From NCBI GenBank assembly GCA_000729835.1, contig JFHB01000007.1:124001-188000 (forward strand): a DNA stretch of 64,000 nt, in the 5' to 3' direction. Origin of the DNA: Atkinsonella hypoxylon. Its lineage: Eukaryota > Ascomycota > Sordariomycetes > Hypocreales > Clavicipitaceae. A program made the translations under genes and the position numbers. Each line of letters begins with the position of its first letter. The stretch's first letter is position 1. Shown piece by piece: positions 42,828 through 53,203 of this stretch. The notes under the pieces were generated by a model, which saw only the letters and a list, made by a program, of their open reading frames with translations, did no database searches and had not been told where the DNA came from.

Positions 42828-44590
42828 TATGACTCATGAAAATGAGTATGAGCTCCTTCAAGAGCTGGTGGTAAGTTTCTCGACAGCTCAATGACGATTT
42901 GCTGTGACAAATCACTGTATGTTGTCTCTTTATCGACACGGACCATCGGGCTAAATCATCGTCTCGTTTAGGACACTTTTCATGCTCTCTTAGATGAGGC
43001 TTTAGTTGTTGCAATAGCAGGTGACTTCGATCTCAAAGACACGTCTGGTTTCAAACAAGCTCGTTCTATATTGGAAGGTCTGGCGCAGAGCGTTCCGACT
43101 GATGAGGCATCAGGCTTCAATTCCAGTGGCATTGCTCGAGCCGCGGATGGAGTTCACATTCAAGACTTCCATCAAGAGCAGATGGCAACATCTACCACAA
43201 ATAGCAGCCACGGTACATCGCAGTCTCGCGCAGCTGATAAGTCAAGCACTGATACATCATCATGCGTGCTCGACTCTACGGGTGCCGCTCCGCGGTTGAC
43301 ATCGTTTAACAAGGACAGCGAAGAGGATAAGATCCTTGTCTTGCAGGACATGTTCGCTGAGCTTAAGCCTTACGATGTCAAGTACGCTCTCAAGAAGGCA
43401 TGCGGGGATTTTCAAATTGCCTTGGATAGTTTACTCAATATCCAGTATTTGCAATCGACTGGTCAACAGCTTAAGGGCCTAGATGGGTTTTTCGTCAATG
43501 ACTCAGCCACAACATATGGCAAAAAGAAAAAAAGGGAAAGAAAGCCATTGCTTCGAATCCAGAAATGTCAAGCGATGGAGCCTTGTCACCCTATATCTCA
43601 CTCGAAGCGGATGGTATGTTGCATGACCTATGTCCACCCGCCCCTGATAATTGTCATTCTGACGTTGCCCCAGGTCAAGAGGAAGTCGAGTACATTGCTG
43701 AGAGATTCGGTATACCATCAGATGAAGTATTACCCGTGTATCACAAATGTCAGCGTTCCAAAGGCGCCACAGTAGTAGAGCTGTTGAAACAGTACATCTC
43801 TCGTGGCGTTGAGACTCAGAACGAAGTTGGCAAAGAGGCAGCTGAGGCTTTTGTAAAGAAGTATCGCCATGTCCCGACAGAGTTCATGCCAACCATAGTC
43901 CATGTTACTGGCGCTATTCCTCAATTTGCAGAAGACGTTGCAGCACTTCTGAACAGGCATTTTTCAAAGCAGCCCAAAGGGACGAGAGTAGATCTCACCT
44001 ACCGGCTAACACCTCTACCCCAAGGCGAGATAGAGGGCAGCGCTCTGTCTCAGGGCTTCAAGTCACCACAATCGAGCCTGCTGGGCGTGCCAGCCTCGCC
44101 GGGCGTCAAGAGCGTAGAAGAGGCGATGAGATGCGCAAACATGTTCCATCAAGCCGGGCGTGACGCTTCTTCCGCGGCAGCCCAATTGTATCGTAGGCGA
44201 GCATCCAGCCCACTGTACCGACAAGCTGCTTGTTATTACACAGATAGGGCGCGGGAACAGGCAAGGTATGCTCAAAACGCCACCTCAACAGCCGCTGACC
44301 TGCTCGTAGACCAGCAAAGCACACAGTCTTCCATCGATCTGCATGGTGTGCGGGTCCATGATGGTGTGCGTATCGCTGTCAAGAGAGTCCAAGAATGGTG
44401 GCAGGGCCTCGGTGAGATGAAAGCGAGGAAACTGCGAGAACAAGGGGGATTCACTGTCATTACCGGACTTGGCCGCCACAGTGCCAGCGGGGTGTCGCAG
44501 CTGAGACAGGCTGTTGCTGCAGCCTTACTCCAGGATGGCTGGAAACTGAGAATCGAGACGGGCAAGTTTGTGGTCGTGGGACGAAGATGA
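42808..44590 (+). CDS. CUE - DUF1771 - SMR domain protein (Cue2-like, predicted no-go decay endonuclease), with an apparent frameshift
   Basis: Cue2/NONU-1 proteins cleave mRNA at collided ribosomes. Exons are 42808-42870, 42972-43613 and 43674-44590. The N-terminal CUE-like domain is DKILVLQDMFAELKPYDVKY plus YALKKACGDFQIALDSLLNI. A second is EEVEYIAERFGIPSDEV. DUF1771 (AMRCANMFHQAGRDASSAA to AREQARYAQN) leads into the SMR domain with SIDLHGVRVHDGV and FTVITGLGRHSASGV. The reading frame breaks in the A7 run at 43527-43533: upstream sequence reads in one frame, downstream (KKAIASNPEMSSDGAL) in the -1 frame. A one-base homopolymer deletion in the assembly is the simplest cause. The last intron (60 nt, GTATGT...CCCCAG) is open in frame, so retention would add 20 residues. 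ATG 42829 is an alternative start. Confidence 0.78.
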
Positions 44591-44808
44591 TGCGTTTGAC
44601 GAGAAATTTTGGAGATGTCCTCACATCTGGTACGACATAATGCGGGTCTAGCAGCCAGGGTTTATGTAGGTACCTGTATACATAATCACAACGATGTGGA
44701 AAGGACATGTAAAACCAATATACTGGATGCATCTACTGTATATGTATGCGATTACCATATATACCAGTCTACCCACAAAATTCATTGACCAGGTCTGATC
44801 AACCACAA

Positions 44809-45812
44809 TTACGTCTCAGCACGCTTCCCATCAATAGCAATTCCACACCTTTCCCAAACAGCATACCCTGTCAGAATAGTACTCAACAACATGGCAATCG
44901 AAACAGTGCCAGGCTCAATACCAACCAACCCGGTACTCCAAGCCGGAATCACAATATCCAGAACCTCGGCAGCAAGTTTCCTCTTCAGCCCGCCCATGTT
45001 GCGCCTATGCTCCCTTTCCAACGCCTTCCTTTCCCTTTTGCGCTTCACAGCAGCATCCTCAGCCTTCTCCCCCTCCTTCTCCCCCACAGCAAGCGCAAAC
45101 GCTCCCGGCTCCGGAACAGCCCGGTACGCAAACGCCCGGAAGACTTTCACCCCCGAGCTCAGTATGGCACACGAGAGCGCGGCAAGCCAGAGACCCTGCG
45201 CCTGGCTATCCAACTTGACGGCCTCGGCGTGGCCAAAGATGGAAAAGTGCTTGGTATGCAGGAGATCGGGCAGCGTGACGGACTCCATGAGGCCGAAGAG
45301 TCCGAAGAAGGTGTCTGCCATGATGGACAGCCATGTCTCGAGGCTCTTTTCGGGCGCGGCGTATGCAGAGAAGCTGGACTGGAAGCTGGCGAGGCACCAG
45401 AAGAGACGGATGGCGCGACGCGTTAGATTGAGATGCGTTGAGAGCTCGAGCATGGCCAGCTTGCTGGTCGTGTGGACAGATGCGGGCTTGTTGGGCAGGA
45501 TCGCGGGGACGAGAGTCGGGTAGAATGTTAGGATGGCGAATATGGACTGGAGGAGGCGCATGAAGCGCTCGAGGCCGACTATGAACAAGGTGTTAGTTCT
45601 GGGAAGCTTCTTGAGACTTTCTTTGAATGACGAATGGTATGCCGGTTTCACCAGGTTCATGACGATGGCACGTTATCCGGCGCTCATCTTGCCATTCACC
45701 AAGGGCCTCACTCTGAAAACATGCTCGAATTTAGGCGGTACTGGAAGTAGAATACTTGGCACATACCGCTGTCAGTCCCGAAGGCAACGAACTGCTCGAA
45801 CGATCCTGCCAT
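44809..45812 (-). CDS. PEX11: Peroxin-11 family protein
   Basis: PEX11 proteins elongate and divide peroxisomes. Exons are 45767-45812 and 44809-45578, giving 271 residues. The short first exon (46 nt) encodes MAGSFEQFVAFGTDS. The junction GAC AGC G|TC GGC restores DSVGLERFMRLLQSIFAIL, the usual PEX11 N-terminal amphipathic region. Without the first exon the frame would begin at ATG 45660, which has a TAA four codons upstream and no PEX11-like start. Later segments include RAIRLFWCLASFQSSFSAYA, LMESVTLPDLLH and WLAALSCAILSSGVKVFRAF. A lysine/arginine-rich loop (KRKRERKALEREHRR) precedes the C-terminal membrane part. The intron is 188 nt, long for this region. Second peroxin gene in the window. 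Confidence 0.88.
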
Positions 45813-46587
45813 GGTTCCATGCAGCACGCCGTAGCCGACTGGCGGTTCCTGCGGGGGATTCGGGGAATTTACGGCCTCGGCAAAGATACCGAGGTCTGAG
45901 CCCTGGGCTATAGACAAGAGTACAGACGTGCGCCGCTGGATACTACCCGTAGTCTAGATCTGCTTCTTGTGAGAGGGGGCGTTGCGCATCGGCGAATGTG
46001 AAGATGAAGATGAACGACGCGGAGACCCACAGCAGTCGGGTCCGTATCTCGGCTTATCTACAGTTTCCCGTCGCGAAAAGACCACATGCAGATATAACAG
46101 GCCAGCAGATGGCGCGACTATTCTTGCACCGCTTGAATTAAGGACTGCACAATGCGTACACTTGAGCCCTTGATACCAGTGTCTACGGCGGAACTATCTG
46201 GGAAGACGGAGTTCAGTGTAGGTTAAGGGGGTTAGATGGGGGCTTCCGGCAGCGGTTGATTCTCTTGCAACCACGGAAAGCGAATTCACTGATCAGTATG
46301 AATGCGATTTTAGCTTCACAGACTAACGTTGGGGGATGTTCGCAGTTATGCAGAATCAGCTTCACAGACGCCCTCCGAAAAAAAAAAAAAAAAAAAATCG
46401 CAGTAAGAACATAGTAAATACAACTACAACAGGAACAGCTAGCAAGCTTGCAGGCTGCAGAACATAGGATGGAGCTACCAGGCACAAAAGTTGACGCGCT
46501 CCAGCGTCAACTTGCCTTTTCCTTCCCGCCCATTCCCTCACCGTCTAATCTAATCTACAGAGGGGCAGAAACACATCTCCAATCGAA
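45813..46587. other. Intergenic region PEX11 - NUO51
   Basis: 775 bases holding the PEX11 promoter and the 3' end of the complex I gene. A 20-A run lies at about 46379-46397. No gene is supported. Confidence 0.5.
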
Positions 46588-48199
46588 TTACTGGCCAGGC
46601 GAAACAAGCTTTCCAAGTGACTTTGTATTCGACTCCCATCCACCAGCCAGGGCTGGACCGCCGTTCTTCTTAGCAAACTTCTCCATTCTAGCTTCCAGCT
46701 CGGGTCGAAAGTGGCGGATAAGACCTTGGATGGGCCAGGCAAACGCTTCACCCAAAGCTACACATCGTCGACATCAGCATCCAATTATTTGTCAGGGTAG
46801 TATCCGGTACAGGTGGCTTCAAAATACATACCGCAAATAGTGTGTCCCTCAACCTGCTTCGTCAACTCCTGGAGCATATCGATCTCTCTCTCGCGTCCCT
46901 GACCACGTTCAAATCGAGACATGATTTGCTCAGTCCACTTGCTGCCCTCACGGCAAGGAGTGCACTGCCCGCAGCTCTCATGCCGGTAGAAGTGGCTGAG
47001 TCGGGAAATGGCACGGACGACATCGGCACTCTTGTCCATGACAATAACAGCGGCAGTGCCGAGACCAGACTGACTGTCCTTCAGGGCATCAAAGTCCATC
47101 AGCTGGTCGTCACAGACGCTCTTGGGCAGAATCGGGGTTGATGAGCCACCGGGGATGATGGCAAGTAGATTGTCCCAGCCTCCACGGACGCCGCCACAGT
47201 GTTTCTCGATTAGCTCACGCAGAGGAATCGACATCTCCTCCTCGACGGTGCAAGGGTTGTTGACATGGCCAGAGATGCAGAAGAGCTTGGTGCCCTGGTT
47301 TCGCTCACGGCCAAAGCCGGCAAACCAGTTGCCTCCACGTCGGCAAATAGTAGGAGCGACAGCGACAGTCTCGACGTTGGCCACAGTCGAGGGGCAGCCG
47401 AAAAGACCAACAGCAGCTGGGAACGGCGGCTTGAGACGAGGCTTGCCAGGCTTGCCCTCCAACGACTCGATTAAGGAGGTCTCTTCACCACAAACATAGG
47501 CACCGGCACCACGGTGAATGAAGACGTCGAAGTCGTAACCAGAGCCGCAAGCGTTCTTTCCAATTAATCCATCCTTGTAGGCCTCGTCGATGGCATTCTG
47601 CAGAACGGCAGCTTCGTAGACGAATTCTCCACGAATATAAATGTAGGCAGCGGTCGCGTTCATAGCTCGTCCGGCGACGAGGCAGCCTTCAACGAGCTTA
47701 TGAGGGTCTTTCCGCATGATTTCGCGGTCCTTGCAGGTTCCGGGCTCACCTTCATCGGCGTTGACAACGAGATATCGGGGCTTGGTGTCCTTGTCCCAGT
47801 CCTTGAAGTTCATAAACGACTATATCGAAGGAGCCGATTGCGTTAGAATTTAGCACCACACATCAACCACCGATAAAGAAATCGTCATGAACGTACCCAT
47901 TTGAGTCCAGACGGGAAGCCAGCACCACCACGTCCTCGTAGACCCGAAGCCTTAACCTCATTGATAATCCAATCGTGACCCTTGAGAATAATCTCCTTCG
48001 TCTTGTGCCAGTCACCCATCTTCTTTGCGCTCTTGAGGTCGGCGGGGAATCGGCCGTAGAGATTCTGGAAAATACGGTCTTGGTCCTTTAGACCTCCGCA
48101 TGTTCGCTTGGGGCTGCCGTCCTGTACGGTGGCCAGTCCCCTCACAGCAGTCCGTGAGAGACTGACAGCCTTGTTCGATGCCGCTTTCGAGGACAGCAT
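46588..48199 (-). CDS. nuo51: NADH:ubiquinone oxidoreductase 51 kDa subunit (flavoprotein 1)
   Basis: The complex I subunit carrying the NADH site, FMN and iron-sulfur cluster N3; mitochondrial matrix arm. Exons are 47897-48199, 46832-47819 and 46588-46757, giving 486 residues. The N-terminus is a presequence (MLSSKAASNKAVSLSRTAVR). Signatures are GLRGRGGAGFPSGLKW (NADH), NADEGEPGTCKDREI, GAGAYVCGEETSLIESLEG (FMN), and the cluster cysteines in ESCGQCTPCREGSKW plus HTIC. The donor falls directly after the HTIC codon G, and exon 3 restores ALGEAFAWPIQGLIRHF. All ligand cysteines are present. Divergent from dynactin p27 with 422 bases between start codons. Confidence 0.97.
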
Positions 48200-48621
48200 T
48201 GCGTCGTTGTCCGGTTAGGCGGCGAATCTTAGATGAGGTCGAGGTCGTAGTCTGTTTGAAGGTGCTGTGCGGCAACTTCGCGGCGAGATTTGTCCGATGT
48301 AAGCGTCACAATTGCGGGCGCTGTGGTTGGTCAATGCGGGAGTGGATGCACTAGCCGCCACACTAAGCAGTACTTTAACGTAGGAGCATGTTGTTCAGAA
48401 TATTAGTACATAGTATCTTACCTGTTAGTATGAGCTGTCGTGCTCTTGGTTCGCCAAATTCGTGAACTTCTCAACAAGCTAAACAACCGCAACTCCCAGC
48501 TTGCATGACAATAGTAATACAAAGTCGAGTGCCATCTCCTTCCACATTGCTGAGTTTTTGACACACTTTTATTTCTCGTCCAAGAAGCTGGAAGCTGCTG
48601 TCTTTGCACTTTGTACTCGAA
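48200..48621. promoter_or_regulatory. Divergent promoter region nuo51 / dynactin p27
   Basis: 422 bases between the two start codons. The spacer is short enough that shared regulation is possible, but no motif could be named. Confidence 0.45.
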
Positions 48622-49206
48622 ATGTCGAGCAAACGGCACTCTATTTTGCCTGCGATCGACCGCAGTGGTCCAAAGCCACCCGTCAATTTCTCGTCATCGC
48701 TTACGATATCTGATAATGCCATTCTTCAAGGAAATCACTCTATCACTATGCAATCCGAAACCGTAGTTCACCCGCGAGCCCGACTCGAATCACACTCCGG
48801 CAGTATTCTCGTTGGAAGAAGATGCATCATACAAGAACGAACCCACATCGGAGCCCGTCCTGCTGATATAAACACGGCCAGGGTAGGAGGCGTAGTGCTC
48901 GGCGACTACGTGGTTGTCGAAGTTGGTACCATCATCGAAGCTGGCGATACCGAAGTTGGCGAGGGCACAACTCTTCAAGTAGGATGTAAGATTGGTAGTG
49001 GAGCTAAGATTGGCAGAAACTGCACAATCGCTCACAAATCGGTGATTGCACCTGGCGAGGAGTTGCCAGATCATACTGTTGTTTACTCCGATGGATTGCG
49101 TCGATTGGATCAACGCGGAGTCACAGACATGCGCAAACTAGGCTTGGTCAAACAAATTGCGATTTTGAAGAAGATGATACCCAGCAACCCGGAGAAATTC
49201 AAGTGA
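48622..49206 (+). CDS. Dynactin subunit 6 (p27)
   Basis: A subunit of the pointed-end complex of dynactin, the dynein cofactor. A single exon of 194 residues from ATG 48622; the longer frame opens with TTG. The protein is a left-handed beta-helix of hexapeptide-like repeats, as seen in ILVGRRCIIQERTHIGARPA, VVVEVGTIIEAGDTEVGEGT, LQVGCKIGSGAKIGRNCTIA and HKSVIAPGEELPDHTVVYSD. The C-terminus is basic and helical (LVKQIAILKKMIPSNPEKFK). The length matches fungal p27 (Neurospora ropy type). The sister subunit p25 shares the same fold but differs in the C-terminal helix. The 3' end is 88 bases from the convergent transhydrogenase gene. Confidence 0.88.
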   Translation: MSSKRHSILPAIDRSGPKPPVNFSSSLTISDNAILQGNHSITMQSETVVHPRARLESHSGSILVGRRCIIQERTHIGARPADINTARVGGVVLGDYVVVEVGTIIEAGDTEVGEGTTLQVGCKIGSGAKIGRNCTIAHKSVIAPGEELPDHTVVYSDGLRRLDQRGVTDMRKLGLVKQIAILKKMIPSNPEKFK

Positions 49207-49294
49207 GGTCTCACCAGCGTGAAGCGGTTCAAACATCGACCTTGCTACATACTTTTCTTGTAATGACCAGCACACCATCCAGAGTTCATGTCAA

Positions 49295-50918
49295 TCAATG
49301 AGTCATGGCGTCCTCGAAGAGTAGTCTGAGCTGCTCTTTCTCTCTCTGAAGCTCTTGACCCAGGCCAGGTGCCAGCATAAGTACACGAGCTTGGGGAATA
49401 GTGCCCTCAACTAAAGCATCGATATGCTCGCTTCCGAAACCCAGCTCCTTCAGGCCGGCAGGCTGATCACCAAGATCGGCAAGGAACTTGGATAGCGCTT
49501 CGGCAAGCACTTCACCAGCGCTCTCCTCTTTCACGTTGGAGACATCGACGCCAAATGCCTCCGCAGCTTCAAGATGTCTCTGTGGATTAGAAGCAGCGGT
49601 GAAGCGAAACACAGCCGGGGCTGAGACAGCGACTGAAACGCCGTGAGGAATCAATGGCGCTGAGACATCGTAGCCGGCGTGCTTATAACCAGGGTTCTGT
49701 CCTGAAATGGGATATGACATGCCTGTACAAAGAGAATTGAGTGTCAGTAGCCAGCGCAGGAAAAAAAATATATGAACAGGCGACCGGCACGTATACATAC
49801 CGTGACACAAGTGAACACCTGCATTGCCGAAGCCGACACCCGCCAAAGTAGCGGCGAGAAGCATCTCGCTCTGAGCCTCGAAGTCATCAGGATCCTTCAC
49901 AGCGCGAGGAAGATATTTGACGGTACGACGGAGGGCATGGAACGAGAAGACATCGGAGATTGGATTGGCACCTTGATAAGCAGGTCTCATAATGGGGTTA
50001 GGCGGACAAGGGGTTCGCTCATAATACGGGATCGCAGTCCAAGACTCTAGTGAATGGCACAACACGTCCAGGCCGGAGCTGGCTTTGACAGCGGCGGGCA
50101 TTGTTCGAGTATTAATTGGATCACAAATTCCAAGAGTTGGCTTCAAGTTTCGATGAGCCACGCCCGTCTTTGCCCGTTTCGAAACAAGGTCGAAAATAGC
50201 CGTGCCCGTGGTCTCACTTCCAGTTCCTGCCGTAGTAGGGACTGCAATCAAAGGGGTCAGTTGTTTGTCAATAGGACGGCCCTTGCCAAGAGGGGCGTTC
50301 ACAAAATCCAGAAAGTCCGCTTCTGGGTAGTTGAGGTAGAGATTCATAAGCTTGGCTGTATCGATGACAGAGCCACCGCCAACGGCGAGAAATGCATCCG
50401 GCTGATAAGGACGAACCCAGTCGATAGCTTCTTTGATACTAGAGATTACAAATTAGACGGTTAATCCTTTTTAAAAGCACAAATCAGCATGACCAAGATA
50501 GGTGTGCCACCCACGAACTATCCTTAGGTTCTATCCTCACGTTTGAGAAGACCTCAAAGCTGATGCCTTCCCTCGTCAGACCCTCTCTCACCTGCCTCAT
50601 GGCATCCAGCTGGTCCACAGTGGCATCGGTCACAACAGCAATCTTCTTGGCACCCAGGTTCTTGAAGTCCATACCAACTTCTTGCGTAACGCCGGGGCCA
50701 AAGCGAATGGACGATGCCGCCATCTCAAAGGCATACTCCTTCAACTCCTGGTTTACGGATGTAGGGGTGGCATATCTGCGACGACCTGCTTCACGAATGA
50801 GAGGCACAATAGAAGGGGGCGCATTGTGATAGCCCGGGTTTGAATGACACGGGCATGAAGGCGGGTGTGTATGTTGGATGGTGCGGAGCAGACTGGTCGC
50901 CCGCTTAGCAGCCTGCAT
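49295..50918 (-). CDS. Hydroxyacid-oxoacid transhydrogenase (iron-containing ADH family, ADHFE1-like), mitochondrial
   Basis: Couples 4-hydroxybutyrate oxidation to 2-oxoglutarate reduction without free NAD. Exons are 50515-50918, 49801-50438 and 49295-49722, giving 489 residues. The N-terminus is a mitochondrial presequence (MQAAKRATSLLRTIQHTH). Type III ADH landmarks are EPKDSSIKEAIDWVRPYQP, FLAVGGGSVIDTAKLMNLY, PTTAGTGSETTGTAIF, and the iron ligands in LDVLCHSLES and AGVHLCHGMSYPISG. The donor of intron 1 is GTGGGT. The second junction restores CHGMSYP. C-terminal helices (PQARVLMLAPGLGQELQREK) match the HOT family. Other iron-ADHs with lower similarity are the alternative. Confidence 0.93.
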
Positions 50919-51426
50919 GAATTCTTTGTAAGTATTTAAAACGTGCTTGCTTGTCCTTGGATGGGAAAAGCTTATTGGGTGGATGGCTGGCTTACATTGG
51001 GTATAACTCTAACGGAGCCCATTACGAACCAATGCACTCTGTAGAGTTAAGGGTGAGTAATTGACTTTCGTCCTCAATTTTTGGATCAAGGAAGTTGAGG
51101 ATGTAGATGGACGTGCGGCACGTCGAAGGTTAGAAGGGATCGTGATGATGATGATGGCGGTGGGGACAGCCTCGGACAAGACATCTGAGAGAAGAGACAA
51201 CAGAGGTCTGGTACTGTGGGTGTACCCTGTACAGAATGCGGGGGAGACTCTAGTGGGAATCGAAACGGGCGGCGCGCGGCAACCGGGACTTTTCTTTCAT
51301 CGGGCAACTAATAAGATTTAATAAACGCGCAGTGACATTATTACGGAGCACATGCGGCGTAGCATAAAAATTGAATTGTGCAGTAGAAGCTAAACCCAAA
51401 GCGGAAGTCGTGGCTTCGCAGCCCGT

Positions 51427-51459
51427 CAGCCTCAGCCTCAGCCTCAGCCACAGCCTCAG
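51427..51459. repeat. CAGCCT-type tandem repeat
   Basis: Hexamer units cagcct, one with a C-to-A change, in non-coding DNA upstream of SEC3. Confidence 0.75.
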
Positions 51460-52550
51460 TCCCTATGCCTCTCTACCTTCCCCTGCTGTTGTATTTGTAG
51501 AAGTTATGAGGATCAAAATAGAAACTGCTTCATCTTCACAGCCTTGCGCCTCGTACATGTCAACTGCTCGCTCTACTCTGCCGACTGAGCACTCAGCACT
51601 CACTCCGTATTAATTCAGGAAGAAAAGAAGAAGAGAGTTTGGAATCCCTCTATAACGCTCTAGATAATATACATATTATCTGTTCCTGCCTGCTCATTCC
51701 AACGAACATAATGTAATTAATTATATTTATGACGTCAACGATATCGAAATGTATACGCTCGTACCTCACTCAACAGAATTGAATTCTCTGCTATTTTGTT
51801 CAATGCGCTGCTGCCAATAAGCAGCGCAGAGTTTTGTTACAGAATCTCCCGAATATCGTGGACGTTCCTGTCTTCCGCCCTTGGTAAGAAGTTTCGTGAT
51901 GCTACAGTTGCGTGACTATTGGCATGCCATGTGGTGGCCGCAATTGGCCGGTGAGTCGCTAGGTCATCTTCATGCAGGGCACACATTAATTCCATTAACA
52001 TATGAAGCATCGAGAATGCAAGCTTGTCTCTCCTCAAGTATGTGTTCATAACAAATTCGCCATATGCGGGCGAACGCTTACCGCAGATCTACCATGACGA
52101 TTGGAAATTGATCTTTTCATATTCCGGTTATTGCAGTAACCTTTGAGAGCTCGCTGAGTGACCAGACCGATTTTTTCGTGATACTAGAGCACATCATCGC
52201 GATATAGACTATGCTTCGTCCAAGTGCGTCCTAGGCTGGCGAGGGATGTCGCCGAGTTGTTCATGTTGAAATGCATTCAGGCATCAAAGGCTGAACAATC
52301 AAGAGATGGACTCAGCTGGTCGGAGGTGTCTATTACCTGGGTCAAGCCATCTCCTGGTAGTTACTGGTACCGAGAATGCTAGTACAGAGAAGAGAGGACT
52401 TGCGAAGTCGTTCATCTTGTCTTGTTTCATTCTCAATCAATCAATGCAGGAGCTGTGGTGGAGTTCAGGACTCTGGCGTGAACCAACCACAAGCTGTCAT
52501 GCTGGCCACAACCCGCCTTCAACGTTTCCAGTCCGTCCAGTCCGGTGTGC

Positions 52551-52578
52551 CAGGTTCCAGGTTCCAGGTTCCAGGTTC
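52551..52578. repeat. Tandem repeat of caggttc, four copies
   Basis: Four perfect 7-mer copies, in non-coding DNA. Confidence 0.8.
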
Positions 52579-52646
52579 CACTGGAATCTGCGCCAGCCCA
52601 CAAGCTGGGACTTCTCGGATGGCATGGGAGGGACCCCGTCAAAGGA

Positions 52647-52881
52647 TGGCCAGATTAATCCGGACATCGCGACTATCAATAGGTGGATTGAACCAATATC
52701 TCCGAGGCATAAGTACATCGCTAAATCAGGCTTTGAATATTTATTGTAATAGAAGCTTCAATTCCATAGCCGTCGATATAGTTTTTATTGTAATCAGGCT
52801 TCAAATGCACTAGTTATAGCCGGTTGTATCATAAGGGTTCAATTCGCGCTGTTGGTGCTGGCGTCCGGATTAATCTGGCCA
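52647..52881. repeat. Perfect 19-bp inverted repeat pair, 197 bases apart
   Basis: The arm at 52647-52665 (tggccagattaatccggac) is the exact reverse complement of that at 52863-52881. An 8-mer cccgtcaa lies 4 bases outside the left arm (52635-52642) and starts 9 bases outside the right arm (52891), where it is tandemly repeated four times. It resembles the ends of a small MITE-like element, but the class is unknown. Confidence 0.55.
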
Positions 52882-52890
52882 CCGCGAGCC

Positions 52891-52922
52891 CCCGTCAACC
52901 CGTCAACCCGTCAACCCGTCAA
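52891..52922. repeat. Tandem repeat of cccgtcaa, four copies
   Basis: Four perfect 8-mer copies next to the inverted-repeat arm. A single copy occurs beside the other arm. Confidence 0.8.
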
Positions 52923-53203
52923 TTCTCAAAGTTGAAGGAAGTCAGCCCCATCCATGCTGCGTGCTTCAACTCTCCTGATGCCAGATGGACCCGTCCATCC
53001 ATCAACCACAATCCGTCACAGCGACATACGATTCTCCCGGCATCGCATCCATTTTACAACACTCCGGCTCCAGGCTGCAGCTCCTTGCCGCCGGCGCATG
53101 CGTCCCTCGCCCTGGCATCTGCGTGTCTCGACCATGCACTGCTGGCCTGTCAACTGCTCGTGTCGTGTCTCTTCTTGATGATCCCTCTTGACGTGCCGAA
53201 CTG

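Larger units (their letters stand above)
50919..53203. other. Intergenic region HOT - SEC3
   Basis: 2.3 kb between divergent genes, with no supported gene. It holds several arrays: CAGCCT units (51427-51459), four caggttc (52551-52578), four cccgtcaa (52891-52922), and a 19-bp perfect inverted repeat (52647-52665 and 52863-52881). AT-rich stretches occur at 51645-51770. Frames here are short and low-complexity. Confidence 0.55.

Noticed and set aside
43614..43673. Programmed ribosomal frameshift as explanation of the CUE-SMR break
   Set aside because: No classic X XXY YYZ heptamer sits in the zero frame at the A-run and no structure was evident; a homopolymer error is simpler.
45660..45662. 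ATG at 45660 as PEX11 start
   Set aside because: An in-frame TAA lies four codons upstream, and the upstream 46-nt exon restores the PEX11 N-terminus exactly.
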